64,000 nucleotides of DNA, taken from assembly GCF_004151105.1 (NCBI RefSeq), contig NZ_PHRF01000090.1, positions 1 through 64,000 on the forward strand, written 5' to 3'. Below the pieces are notes generated by a model. The model was not told the origin of the DNA. It searched no databases and saw nothing but the letters and a program-made list of their open reading frames with translations. This document shows, in pieces, positions 17,076 to 25,666 of the stretch. The stretch comes from Streptomyces sp. L-9-10 (lineage in GTDB: Bacteria > Actinomycetota > Actinomycetes > Streptomycetales > Streptomycetaceae). Every line of letters starts with the position of its first letter. Positions within the stretch are counted from its first letter, which is position 1. The translations under genes and the position numbers were made by a program.

Positions 17076-18182
17076 ATGACTCAGCCGCGGAATGACGCCG
17101 GATCCACCGGGCCGGCCGGATCTCCACACGCCATCATCGACATCGCCACCGCGTTCTGGAAGTCGAAGGTCTTGCTCAGCGCCGTCGAACTTGGCGTATT
17201 CACCGAGCTTTCCGGGCGGTCCCGTACGGCCGAGGAACTCTGCGCGCGGCTCGGGATCAAAGGCAGGGGAGCGCCCGACTTCCTGAACAGCCTGGTGTCC
17301 CTGGGAATGCTGGAGCGTACGGAGGGGCGGTATCGTAACTCCCCGGTGGCCGAGGAATATCTCAACCCCCACAAACCCGCCACCGACGTGTCCGGATATC
17401 TGTCCTTCCTGAATTCCGGATTCGGCTGGTGGTCCCGGCTCTCCGAAGGGCTGCGCAGCGGCGACCGGCTCGATTTCTCCGGAGCCCTGGCCGAATCGGG
17501 CGGCGGCGACGGCCGTACGGCGGGCGACGGCACCCTGGTGGAGGCCGACGCCACCAGCGACACCTTCGGCGAGGCGTTCGCGACCCCCGACCAGGTCACG
17601 GGCTTCGTCCGGGCCATGACCGGCTACAGCATGGGGGCGAACCAAGCCATCGCCACCGCGTTCGACTGGAAGCCGGTACGCACGGTCGTGGACGTGGGCT
17701 GCTCCGAGGGCGCGCTGCTGGCCCAGGTACTCGGCGCGCACGAGCACCTGAACGGCATCGGCTTCGACCTGCCCGCCGTCAGCGACCGCTTCACCCACCA
17801 CCTCGGCCAGGCGGGGGTCACCGACCGGTCCCGGTTCGCCGGCGGCGACTTCTTCCACGACCCGCTGCCGGCCGGGGACGTGATCGTCATGGGCCATGTG
17901 CTCCATGACTGGAACCTGGACATCAAGCAGATGCTCATCCGGAAGGCCTACGACGCGCTGCCGTCCGGCGGCTCGCTGCTCATCTACGAATCGCTCATCG
18001 ACGACGACCGCCGGACCAACACCACGGGGATGCTGACCAGCCTCAATGTCTCACTGGTCTCCGCCGGGGGACTGGGCTACACCGGCGCCCAGTGCCGGGA
18101 CTGGCTGACCGCGGCAGGCTTCCGGTCCGTCGCCGTCAGCCACCTCGACGGGCCCGAGTACATGGTCGTCGGCGTCAAGTAG
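17076..18182 (+). CDS. O-methyltransferase (ASMT/TcmN-like, two-domain)
   Basis: 368 aa; ATG 17076 with GAGGGG upstream. The N-terminal dimerisation/winged-helix domain has LLSAVELGVFTELSG and AEELCARLGIKGRGAPDFLNSLVSLGMLER, and the SAM domain has TVVDVGCSEGALLAQVL, GFDLPAV and GDFFHDPLPAGDVIVMGHVLHDWN, where His/Asp form the usual catalytic HxxxD-like pair. The glycine loop is GCSEG rather than GGGxG. Family members methylate phenolic or enolic hydroxyls, so the product probably has such a group. It is 30 bp after the beta-lactamase-fold gene. Confidence 0.9.
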   Translation: MTQPRNDAGSTGPAGSPHAIIDIATAFWKSKVLLSAVELGVFTELSGRSRTAEELCARLGIKGRGAPDFLNSLVSLGMLERTEGRYRNSPVAEEYLNPHKPATDVSGYLSFLNSGFGWWSRLSEGLRSGDRLDFSGALAESGGGDGRTAGDGTLVEADATSDTFGEAFATPDQVTGFVRAMTGYSMGANQAIATAFDWKPVRTVVDVGCSEGALLAQVLGAHEHLNGIGFDLPAVSDRFTHHLGQAGVTDRSRFAGGDFFHDPLPAGDVIVMGHVLHDWNLDIKQMLIRKAYDALPSGGSLLIYESLIDDDRRTNTTGMLTSLNVSLVSAGGLGYTGAQCRDWLTAAGFRSVAVSHLDGPEYMVVGVK

Positions 18183-18196
18183 ACGGATCCGGCCAG

Positions 18197-19510
18197 ATGA
18201 CGACCGACGAAGGCGAGTTGTCCTTGTCGCGGACCGCTCCCGGCGGCTGTCCCCGGACCACGTCCGGGGACAGCGATCCGTCCGGGGGCGTCCCCCCGTC
18301 CGGCGGCATCCCCCCAAGGGCCCCCGGACATCAGGCGGTCGCCGCGCACACCCGGCACGCCACCGGGGTGCAGCGCGGCCCCATGCTCCCCTACCTCCCC
18401 CGGCACCCCGTACCGGACGTGGTGCGTGTGCTCGCGCCGACCGGCGACCGTCTCTGGCTCGTCACCCGGTACGAACTCGGGCGCCAGGTGCTGACCGACA
18501 CCCGGTTCAGCCGGGCCCTGGCCGTAGCGGAGTCGGCACCCGCCATCCACCCCCTGCGGCCGGACCCGGTGGCCCTCACGAGCCTCGATCCGCCCGCACA
18601 CGGCCGGCTGCGCAAACTGATCAACCGTGCCTTCGTCCCCGAGGCCATGGCCGCCCAGGAGGGCCCGGTCCGGCGGGCGGCCCAAGGCCTGCTCCGGGGC
18701 AGACACGCGATCGACCTCGTATCCGGCTACGCGATGCCGCTGTCGGCCTCGACGATCTGTCAGGTACTTGGCGTACCGGAAGCCGAACAGGACCGGTTCT
18801 CCCGGCTGGCCGACCGGGCGCACGGCATCACCCCCTGCTCACCGGCGGAGTCGGAAACGGCGAGGCGCGAACTGCGGGCGTACTTCGCCGCGCTGGCGGA
18901 TCACGCCCGGCGTGACCCCGGGGACGACCTGCTCGGCACGCTGATCCTGGCCCGTGAGCAGGACGGCGCGCTGGACGAACCGGAACTGCTCGCCCTCATC
19001 GAGCTGCTGCTCAACGCGGGTTACGAGACCACGATCGGCCAGATCGGTCTCGCGGCGCTCGCCCTGCTGGAACATCCGGCGCAGTGGCGGGAGATGGTGT
19101 CCCGGCCTGCGCTGGTCCCGGGGGCGGTGGAGGAACTGCTGCGGTACGCGCCCGTCGTCCCGATCAGTTTCACGCGCGTGGCGCGTCAGGACGTCGAGCT
19201 GGGCGGGGTGCGGATCAGCGCGGGGGACGGTGTCCTGGTGTCCCTGCTGCACGCCAACTTCGACGCGGCGGAGCACGCGGCGCCCGAAGTCCTCGACGTC
19301 CGGCGGGACATGCCCAGGAATCTGACGTTCGGGCATGGACCGCATGTGTGTCTGGGGGCCCAACTGGCCAGGCTCCAGCTGCGCGTCGCGCTGGAAGAAC
19401 TGGTCCGGGCGGCCCCCGGGCTGCGCCTGACCGTGGCCCCGGACGCCCTGCGATGGCGGCCCGCCGAGGCCGTCGTACGCGGGCCGACCACTCTCCCCGT
19501 GTCATGGTGA
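18197..19510 (+). CDS. Cytochrome P450
   Basis: 437 aa from ATG 18197. I-helix ALIELLLNAGYETTIGQIG has the AGxE/DTT motif, EELLRYAP is ExxR, and FGHGPHVCLGAQLAR supplies the heme Cys385. It is of the class I bacterial type needing external ferredoxin and reductase; none is encoded nearby. The ~50-residue N-terminus is Gly/Pro-rich and looks disordered. It is 14 bp after the O-methyltransferase and the last gene of the operon, followed by a terminator. It is likely a late hydroxylation or oxidative coupling step. Confidence 0.93.
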   Translation: MTTDEGELSLSRTAPGGCPRTTSGDSDPSGGVPPSGGIPPRAPGHQAVAAHTRHATGVQRGPMLPYLPRHPVPDVVRVLAPTGDRLWLVTRYELGRQVLTDTRFSRALAVAESAPAIHPLRPDPVALTSLDPPAHGRLRKLINRAFVPEAMAAQEGPVRRAAQGLLRGRHAIDLVSGYAMPLSASTICQVLGVPEAEQDRFSRLADRAHGITPCSPAESETARRELRAYFAALADHARRDPGDDLLGTLILAREQDGALDEPELLALIELLLNAGYETTIGQIGLAALALLEHPAQWREMVSRPALVPGAVEELLRYAPVVPISFTRVARQDVELGGVRISAGDGVLVSLLHANFDAAEHAAPEVLDVRRDMPRNLTFGHGPHVCLGAQLARLQLRVALEELVRAAPGLRLTVAPDALRWRPAEAVVRGPTTLPVSW

Positions 19511-19632
19511 GGCGCGGCCCGGGGAGTTGAAGCGGGCCCGCCGTGTGGCGGTGAGCCCGTGCCCGGGGGGACGACCACCGCCCGTCCCCCCGCCCGTCGT
19601 CCCTCGTTCCCGGTCCCTCGCCCCTCACTCCC

Positions 19633-19669
19633 TCGCCCGTCGCGATCCTCGCGGCGGGCGACGGTTTTT
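19633..19669 (+). terminator. Rho-independent terminator of the biosynthetic operon
   Basis: TCGCCCGTCGCGA (19633-19645) and TCGCGGCGGGCGA (19649-19661) form a 13-bp stem with one G-U pair and a 3-nt loop, followed by CGGTTTTT. It lies 120 bp after the P450 stop. Confidence 0.85.
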
Positions 19670-20228
19670 CTGCCGTCCCGCCGTCTTTGCGGGTGACGCG
19701 GTAAATTCGAGGTAAAGCTATGGCCGGAGCGCGCCGACAGTCATTGGTACGTACCGATGGCGTGGAGCGGAGAATCAGTCCGGCAAATCACCACCGTGTG
19801 ACCGATCCCTCCAGTACGTGGACGGAAGGGAAAGTGCCGGGTAACTCCGCAGTCAAGCCGACCGGTTTTGGCGCGTAATTGCTCACGCAACGTTCATTCG
19901 TGCGTTCTCGCTGGTTCGCGGTTACCGCCGGGGGGCCGTAGGGGACGGGCAACTCGGCGGCGCGCTGCACGGAGAGGTGAAAGCGTGAGAATGGCGAGTA
20001 TGCGTCGTATCCCGCTCGCCCGGTTTCGAGTCCGATTGCACTACCGGAACCGACGAGGTGATGCCCGGTCGGGCACGTCGCGGACGTTTGCGTGAGGTGG
20101 GCGGGTCTGCACGCACTCAAGACAGTTCGCACTCGACTGATTACACTTGATAACCACGAGGTTCGGATTGCGGTGATTCTGCGTTCCTGGGTTTCAGCAA
20201 CACATTCCTTGAGTGCAAAGGTAGGACG
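19670..20228 (+). other. Long upstream region of the LAL regulator
   Basis: This is a 560-bp stretch of lower GC than its surroundings, with no convincing gene. A 36-codon frame starting GTG 19986 (VRMASMRRIPLARFR..., ends about 20095) follows GGAGAGGTGAAAG and is Arg-rich; it is at best a weak candidate. An inverted repeat, GCACTCAAG (20113-20121) and CTTGAGTGC (20208-20216), brackets the probable promoter/leader of the regulator at 20229. The length and composition suggest a regulated promoter. Confidence 0.4.
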
Positions 20229-23051
20229 ATGAGTTGGGCGAGCCGACGGGATTACGTGGCGGAATTCGGTGAGCTGCTGGCGGAAGCCGGGCCACATCGG
20301 GGCGGTGTGATGGCCCTGCACGGAGGCCCGGGGACGGGGAAGACCACGCTGCTGGGCAGATTTCGCGAACATGCCGCGGAGTCGGGAGCGTTGTATCTGG
20401 CCGCCACCGGTTTCCGGAGCGAGAACGACGTGCCCTTCGCCACCATCGAGCAACTGACGCACTCCTCCGGCATGCCCGAGGAGGCGCGGGCGGCCGTGCA
20501 CCGGTTGTGGGAGGACGGCGTGCCCCGGGGAGCGTCCGACCGCGGGCATGTGGAGCGGATGCGGGACCTGACCTCCGCCCTGGAAGCCGTGGCGCGGGAA
20601 ACGCCCCTGGTCGTCGCGGTCGATGACGCGCAGTACGCGGATGAGCTGTCCCGCTCCTGTCTGCTGCATCTGGCCCGGCGTGCCCAGAGCAGCGGAATCG
20701 TCATGGTCATGACGCTCGATCGGCCGATGGGCGAGGGCCACCTGGACCGGACGGAGGAGTTCCTGCTCGTTCCTGGATGCCGGGTGGGGGCGATCACGCC
20801 CCTGCCGGAGGCGGAGGTGCGGCGGCTGCTGGAGAGCAGGCTCGGCGCGGACACGGCGGCGGAACTGCTCGCCCCCGTACACCGTGTCAGCGGTGGCAGT
20901 CCCGCCCTCGTGTACGCGCTGATCCGCGACCACAGGGCCGCCGCGCGCAAGGCCGCCCAGGCCCCCGGTGCCCCGGCCGGTGAGCGCGGCCTCGTGGTGG
21001 GGGAGACCTTCGAGCGGACCTATGTGGCCCGTCTGAAGCACCATCCCCAACTGCTGTCGTGCGTACGGGCGCTGGCCGTCCTCGACCGGCACGCGACCCC
21101 GGCCCGGCTGGGGCAGCTGCTGGACCGTGGCCCGGAGCGGCTGGCCATGGAGGTGCGGGAACTGGAGCTGGCGGGGTTGCTGGAGGACGGCGCGTTCCGG
21201 CATCCGGCCGCCCGCAGGGCTGTGCTCAAGGCGCTCGGCGGGGACGAGTGCGCCGGGCTCCATCTGCGTGCGGCGGAGGTGCTGCGCGCCGAAGGAGTGT
21301 CCGTGACCACGGTGGCGGAGCATCTCATGGCCGGCGGCGCGATACCCGACGAGGCGGGCGTCGCGGTGTTGTTACGCGCGTCGCGGCAGTTGTTGGCGGA
21401 GGGGGACGTGGACACCTCGCTCCGGTGCCTGCGACTGGCGGACCGGGCCGGGCTGGAGGAACCCCAGCGGGTGGAGGTCGCCCTGGGGCTGCTCGGCGCG
21501 CTGTGGTGCGTCAATCCGGCGGCGGCGGAGCCGGAGGTGAGCCGTCTGATGTCCGTGATGCGTGCGGGAGCACTCAACGCGCGGGCCGTCCACGCGCTCG
21601 TCACGTGGCTGCTGTGGTTCGGCCGGACGAAAGAGGCGGGCGAGGCGATCACGTATCTGGAGCAACCCCACGACCCACGTGATCCGCGTACGAGGGAGCG
21701 GCTGGCGGCCACCCGGACGATCGTGGCGCACCTGAGTCCGGCCCTGCTGCCCGAACTGCCCGAGCCGGACCCGCTGTCGGATACGCGGGACACCATGTCG
21801 GCCGCCTATCTGGAACACGCGGCGCACATGTCCCGCGGCCGGTCGCGCGTACCCGTCGGCGACATCGACCTGCTTGTCCCCGGGCACGACGAGGAGGACA
21901 GCGGGGGGACGTTGCCTCCTCCCGTCCCCGGCCCCCGGTACTCCTGGGACCGTGACGCCATCACGCTGATCGAACTGCTCCAGCACGGGGATCTGCCCCA
22001 GGCCGAGCGGCTCGGCACGGCACTGCTCGACCGGCTTCCCGGTGAGGGATCTCCCGCACGCGTCGCGATCTTCCGTAGCGTGCACGCCTATATCGCCCTG
22101 CAACGAGGTGAGACGGCCACGGCCGTCACGCGCGCGGCCACCGCTCTGGAACTCCTTCCGCACCACGGCTGGGGTGTGGTCATCGGCTCCCCCCTGGCCA
22201 CCCTGGTGGCCGCCCACACCGCCACGGGCCGGTTCGACGAGGCCGCGCGCTACCTCGAATATCCCGTCCCCGAGGAGATGTTCCACTCCACCGTCGGTCT
22301 GTTCTATCTGGTCGCCCGCGGCCACCACAGCCTGGCCACCGGCCGTCCTTACGCGGCTCTCAACGATTTCACCGCCTGCGCACCGCTGGCCGAACGATGG
22401 CACTCCCCCTCGCGCCACCTCCTCGGCTGGCGCACCGGAACCGCCGAGGCGTACGTCGCACTCGACGAACCGGCCCGCGCCCGCGCCATGGTCGAACGCG
22501 AACTCGCCGACGTCGGCCCCCGCCCCTCCCGCTTCCGTGGCAACGCCCTGCGCGTTCTGGCCGCCGCGAGCCCGCCGGCCGAGCGTGAGCAACTCCTCCG
22601 GGAAGCCGTGCGCATCCTGCGCCTGTCCGACAGCCGCCTCGCCCTGGCGCGGGCCCTCGACGATCTCGGCCGGAGCCATCCCGGCAACGGCCACGACCAG
22701 GAGTCCCGCCCCCCGTGGCACGAGGCACGGGAACCCGGACACCGGAGCGAAGCCCCGGCTTCCCCGTGGATGACCTGGACACCGAGCCGGCCCCGCACCA
22801 CCGCCGACCTGCCCGCCGCCACCTCGGCCCCCGCCGACAAGCCGCTTCTCTCCGACGCCGAACGGCGCGTCGCCGCCCTCGCCTCCGAGGGCAAGTCCAA
22901 CCGGCAGATCGCCCGGCACCTCTACATCACCGTCAGCACCGTCGAGCAGCACCTCACACGCGTCTACCGCAAACTCTCCGTCCGGCGCAGGGCCGAACTC
23001 ACACAATTCCTCGGACTCCTCAGCAACGGCATGGACTTCCCCGCCGACTGA
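20229..23051 (+). CDS. LAL-type LuxR regulator (AAA ATPase plus C-terminal HTH) with TTA codon
   Basis: 940 aa. Walker A GGPGTGKTT lies at residues 32-40 and Walker B is LVVAVDDAQYAD. A long TPR-like middle region is followed by the C-terminal LuxR HTH (LLSDAERRVAALASEGKSNRQIARHLYITVSTVEQHLTRVYRKL). LAL proteins are large ATP-dependent pathway activators typical of actinomycete clusters. Residue 382 is a TTA leucine (21372-21374), giving bldA dependence. The linker just before the HTH (about 820-860) is unusually Pro/His/Arg-rich and may reflect a compensated frame change in a tolerant region. It is downstream of and co-directional with the operon, so it is the likely cluster-situated activator. 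Confidence 0.93.
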   Translation: MSWASRRDYVAEFGELLAEAGPHRGGVMALHGGPGTGKTTLLGRFREHAAESGALYLAATGFRSENDVPFATIEQLTHSSGMPEEARAAVHRLWEDGVPRGASDRGHVERMRDLTSALEAVARETPLVVAVDDAQYADELSRSCLLHLARRAQSSGIVMVMTLDRPMGEGHLDRTEEFLLVPGCRVGAITPLPEAEVRRLLESRLGADTAAELLAPVHRVSGGSPALVYALIRDHRAAARKAAQAPGAPAGERGLVVGETFERTYVARLKHHPQLLSCVRALAVLDRHATPARLGQLLDRGPERLAMEVRELELAGLLEDGAFRHPAARRAVLKALGGDECAGLHLRAAEVLRAEGVSVTTVAEHLMAGGAIPDEAGVAVLLRASRQLLAEGDVDTSLRCLRLADRAGLEEPQRVEVALGLLGALWCVNPAAAEPEVSRLMSVMRAGALNARAVHALVTWLLWFGRTKEAGEAITYLEQPHDPRDPRTRERLAATRTIVAHLSPALLPELPEPDPLSDTRDTMSAAYLEHAAHMSRGRSRVPVGDIDLLVPGHDEEDSGGTLPPPVPGPRYSWDRDAITLIELLQHGDLPQAERLGTALLDRLPGEGSPARVAIFRSVHAYIALQRGETATAVTRAATALELLPHHGWGVVIGSPLATLVAAHTATGRFDEAARYLEYPVPEEMFHSTVGLFYLVARGHHSLATGRPYAALNDFTACAPLAERWHSPSRHLLGWRTGTAEAYVALDEPARARAMVERELADVGPRPSRFRGNALRVLAAASPPAEREQLLREAVRILRLSDSRLALARALDDLGRSHPGNGHDQESRPPWHEAREPGHRSEAPASPWMTWTPSRPRTTADLPAATSAPADKPLLSDAERRVAALASEGKSNRQIARHLYITVSTVEQHLTRVYRKLSVRRRAELTQFLGLLSNGMDFPAD

Positions 23052-23106
23052 ACCGGCCGATCGAGGGGTTACCATATGAGCGCCCCCTAGCTCGAAAGAT
23101 AAACCT

Positions 23107-24552
23107 GTGACTGTCACTGAGGAATCGTTCACCAACTGGAAGCACCGCGAGGAGATAGCGGAGGCGATGATCCCGATCATCGGGAAGCTGCACCGGGAGC
23201 GGGACATCACCGTCCTGTTGCACAGCCGCTCCTTGGTGAACAAGTCGGTGATCAGCATCCTCAAGACCCACCGGTTCGCCCGGCAGATCGCCGGCGAGGA
23301 ACTCTCGGTCACCCAGACGCTTCCGTTCCTGCGCGCTCTCACCACGCTCGATCTCGGCCCCTCGCAGATCGACATCGGTATGCTCGCCGCGACGTACCAG
23401 GCCGACGACCGCGGTCTCTCGGAAGAGGAATTCACCGCCGAGGCCGTCGCCGGCGCCACCGGCGAGAACAAGATCGAGCGCCGCGAGCCGCGCGATGTCG
23501 TCCTCTACGGGTTCGGCCGCATCGGCCGCCTCCTCGCCCGCCTGCTCATCGAGAAGACCGGCTCGGGCAACGGCCTGCGGCTGCGCGCCATCGTCGTACG
23601 CAAGGGCGCCGGCCAGGACATCGTCAAGCGCGCCTCACTGCTGCGCCGCGACTCCGTCCACGGCCAGTTCCAGGGCACGATCACCGTCGACGAGGCGAAC
23701 GACACGATCATCGCCAACGGCAACGAGATCAAGGTCATCTACTCCGACGACCCGACGGCCGTGGACTACACGGCGTACGGCATCAAGAACGCCATCCTCA
23801 TCGACAACACCGGCAGGTGGCGTGACCGCGAGGGTCTGTCGAAGCACCTCCGCCCCGGCATCGACAAGGTCGTCCTGACCGCGCCCGGCAAGGGCGACGT
23901 CCCCAATGTCGTCCATGGCGTCAACCACGAGACGATCAAGCCGGACGAGCGGATCCTCTCCTGCGCGTCCTGCACCACCAACGCGATCGTCCCGCCGCTG
24001 AAGGCGATGGCGGACGAATTCGGCGTCCTGCGGGGCCACGTGGAGACCGTCCACTCGTTCACCAACGACCAGAACCTGCTGGACAACTACCACCAGTCCG
24101 ACCGCCGCGGCCGGTCGGCGCCGCTCAACATGGTCATCACCGAGACCGGCGCCGCCTCCGCCGTCGCCAAGGCGCTGCCCGACCTCGACGCGAGGATCAC
24201 CGGCAGCTCGATCCGCGTCCCGGTGCCGGATGTGTCGATCGCGATCCTCAGCCTGCGGCTCGCGCGCGAGACCAACCGCGAGGAGGTCCTCGGCCACCTC
24301 CGCAACGTGTCGCTGAACTCGCCGCTCAAGCGCCAGATCGACTTCATCAGCGCCCCCGACGCGGTGTCGAGCGACTTCATCGGTTCGCGCCACGCCTCGA
24401 TCGTGGACGCCGGCGCGACCAAGGTCGAGGGCGACAACGCGATCCTCTACCTCTGGTACGACAACGAGTTCGGCTACTCCTGCCAGGTCATCCGTGTCGT
24501 CCAGCACGTGTCAGGGGTGGAGTACCCGACCTACCCGGCCCCGGCGGTCTGA
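23107..24552 (+). CDS. gap: Glyceraldehyde-3-phosphate dehydrogenase, long form
   Basis: 481 aa from GTG 23107. An N-terminal extension of about 125 residues precedes the NAD domain (VVLYGFGRIGRLLARLL). SCASCTTNAI carries the catalytic Cys289, and the C-terminus has WYDNEFGYSCQVIRV. This extended form is known from Streptomyces alongside the ordinary ~335-aa glycolytic enzyme. It sits 55 bp after the cluster regulator on the same strand. It may be an ordinary metabolic gene flanking the cluster, or a resistant target copy, as GAPDH is for pentalenolactone; the sequence alone does not decide. Confidence 0.93.
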   Translation: MTVTEESFTNWKHREEIAEAMIPIIGKLHRERDITVLLHSRSLVNKSVISILKTHRFARQIAGEELSVTQTLPFLRALTTLDLGPSQIDIGMLAATYQADDRGLSEEEFTAEAVAGATGENKIERREPRDVVLYGFGRIGRLLARLLIEKTGSGNGLRLRAIVVRKGAGQDIVKRASLLRRDSVHGQFQGTITVDEANDTIIANGNEIKVIYSDDPTAVDYTAYGIKNAILIDNTGRWRDREGLSKHLRPGIDKVVLTAPGKGDVPNVVHGVNHETIKPDERILSCASCTTNAIVPPLKAMADEFGVLRGHVETVHSFTNDQNLLDNYHQSDRRGRSAPLNMVITETGAASAVAKALPDLDARITGSSIRVPVPDVSIAILSLRLARETNREEVLGHLRNVSLNSPLKRQIDFISAPDAVSSDFIGSRHASIVDAGATKVEGDNAILYLWYDNEFGYSCQVIRVVQHVSGVEYPTYPAPAV

Positions 24553-24582
24553 TCCGGCGGACCCACGCCGGGGCCGCGCCCC

Positions 24583-24912
24583 TCAGACGGTCGGCTTCGA
24601 GCCGCCGCGGCCCTGGCTCAGCGCACGGGCGCACCACCCGATCAGCACGGCATTGACCAGGGCGCCGAGACCGATCGCGATGAAGATCATGGAAGCGTGG
24701 TCCGGCAGCGCGATCACGAGAAGGCTGACCGGTGCGGTGGCGATCAGCGGCACCACCCCGGCGAAGGAAGCGTCGGGGTTGTCGCCGAGGCTCACCACCA
24801 CGGCCCAGATGACCAGGACCACGATCACGGCGAGATAGACGCGGGCGAGAACGCTGCCGAGCGCGTGGCGCACGGTGCGCAGGGCCGGGTGTGTCGACGT
24901 GGACTCGGTCAT
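24583..24912 (-). CDS. Small integral membrane protein (SCO4225-like)
   Basis: 109 aa from ATG 24912 with GGAG upstream (an ATG at 24942 is possible). Hydrophobic segments are VYLAVIVVLVIWAVVVSL, FAGVVPLIATAPVSLLVIAL and SMIFIAIGLGALVNAVLIGW, i.e. three or four membrane helices. DASFAGVVPL resembles the conserved segment of the SCO4225-family membrane proteins of streptomycetes. The function is unknown. It is convergent with gap and upstream of a two-component system on the same strand, separated by 73 bp. Confidence 0.7.
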   Translation of the reverse strand: MTESTSTHPALRTVRHALGSVLARVYLAVIVVLVIWAVVVSLGDNPDASFAGVVPLIATAPVSLLVIALPDHASMIFIAIGLGALVNAVLIGWCARALSQGRGGSKPTV

Positions 24913-24985
24913 GACGGTGGTCTCCTTGTGTGTGGTGCTCATGGGCCGCACCTGTTCTGTCGGTCGTGGGATGGCTGTGCGGACG

Positions 24986-25666
24986 TCAGAGGTGCGTGCC
25001 GGGCGGGGTCACCCGGGCGAGGCCCAGGTCGTACGCGAGGATGGTCGCCTGCACCCGGTCACGCACCTCGAGTTTGCGCAGCAGCGCGTTCACATGGGAT
25101 TTGACGGTGCCGACGGTGATGTCGAGTTCGGTGGCGATCTCCGCGTTGTTCATTCCCGAGGCGATCAGGGTGAGGACGAACCGCTCCCGTGCGGTCAGCC
25201 GGTCCAGGGCCGCCGCGTCCCGTCCGGTCCGCGGTCCCGGCGGACCGGCGGCGTAATGGCCGATGAGCCGGCGGGTGGCCGACGGGGCGAGGACACTCTC
25301 TCCGCCGGCCACGACCCGGATGCCGTGCAGCAGTTCGGCCGCCTGCACGTCCTTGAGCAGGAAGCCGGACGCACCGGCGCGCAGCGTCTCGAACACGTAG
25401 GCGTCGAGGTCGAAAGTGGTCAGTACGAGGACGCGCGGCGGATGGTCGCGCCCGGTGATGATCCGGGTGGCGGTGATGCCGTCGAGTCCGGGCATCCGTA
25501 CGTCCATGACCATCACGTCGGGCGCGAGCCGGTCGGCCAGGGTCACCGCGGCGGCGCCGTCTCCGGCCTCGCCGACGACCGTCATGTCGGGCTCGGCGTC
25601 GATGACGGCGGCGAAGCCCGCCCGGACGACCGCCTGGTCGTCGACGACCACCACGGTGAGGGTCAT
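24986..25666 (-). CDS. NarL/LuxR-type response regulator
   Basis: 226 aa. The receiver domain has VVVVDDQAVVRAGF and the phospho-acceptor Asp55 in VMVMDVRMPG, then Thr in LVLTTFD and Lys in FLLKD. The C-terminal HTH is LTARERFVLTLIASGMNNAEIATELDITVGTVKSHVNALLRKL. The start overlaps the kinase stop (ATGA), so the two are a cognate pair. Target genes are unknown; the adjacent small membrane protein gene is a candidate. Confidence 0.95.
   Translation of the reverse strand: MTLTVVVVDDQAVVRAGFAAVIDAEPDMTVVGEAGDGAAAVTLADRLAPDVMVMDVRMPGLDGITATRIITGRDHPPRVLVLTTFDLDAYVFETLRAGASGFLLKDVQAAELLHGIRVVAGGESVLAPSATRRLIGHYAAGPPGPRTGRDAAALDRLTARERFVLTLIASGMNNAEIATELDITVGTVKSHVNALLRKLEVRDRVQATILAYDLGLARVTPPGTHL

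Noticed and set aside
19788..21323. Minus-strand frame opposite the LAL regulator start
   Set aside because: Overlaps the ATPase domain of a clear gene and has no recognisable domain or RBS.
22680..22860. Frameshift splitting the LAL regulator
   Set aside because: The linker looks odd in this frame, but the frame stays open and the C-terminal HTH is intact, so the gene is called whole.
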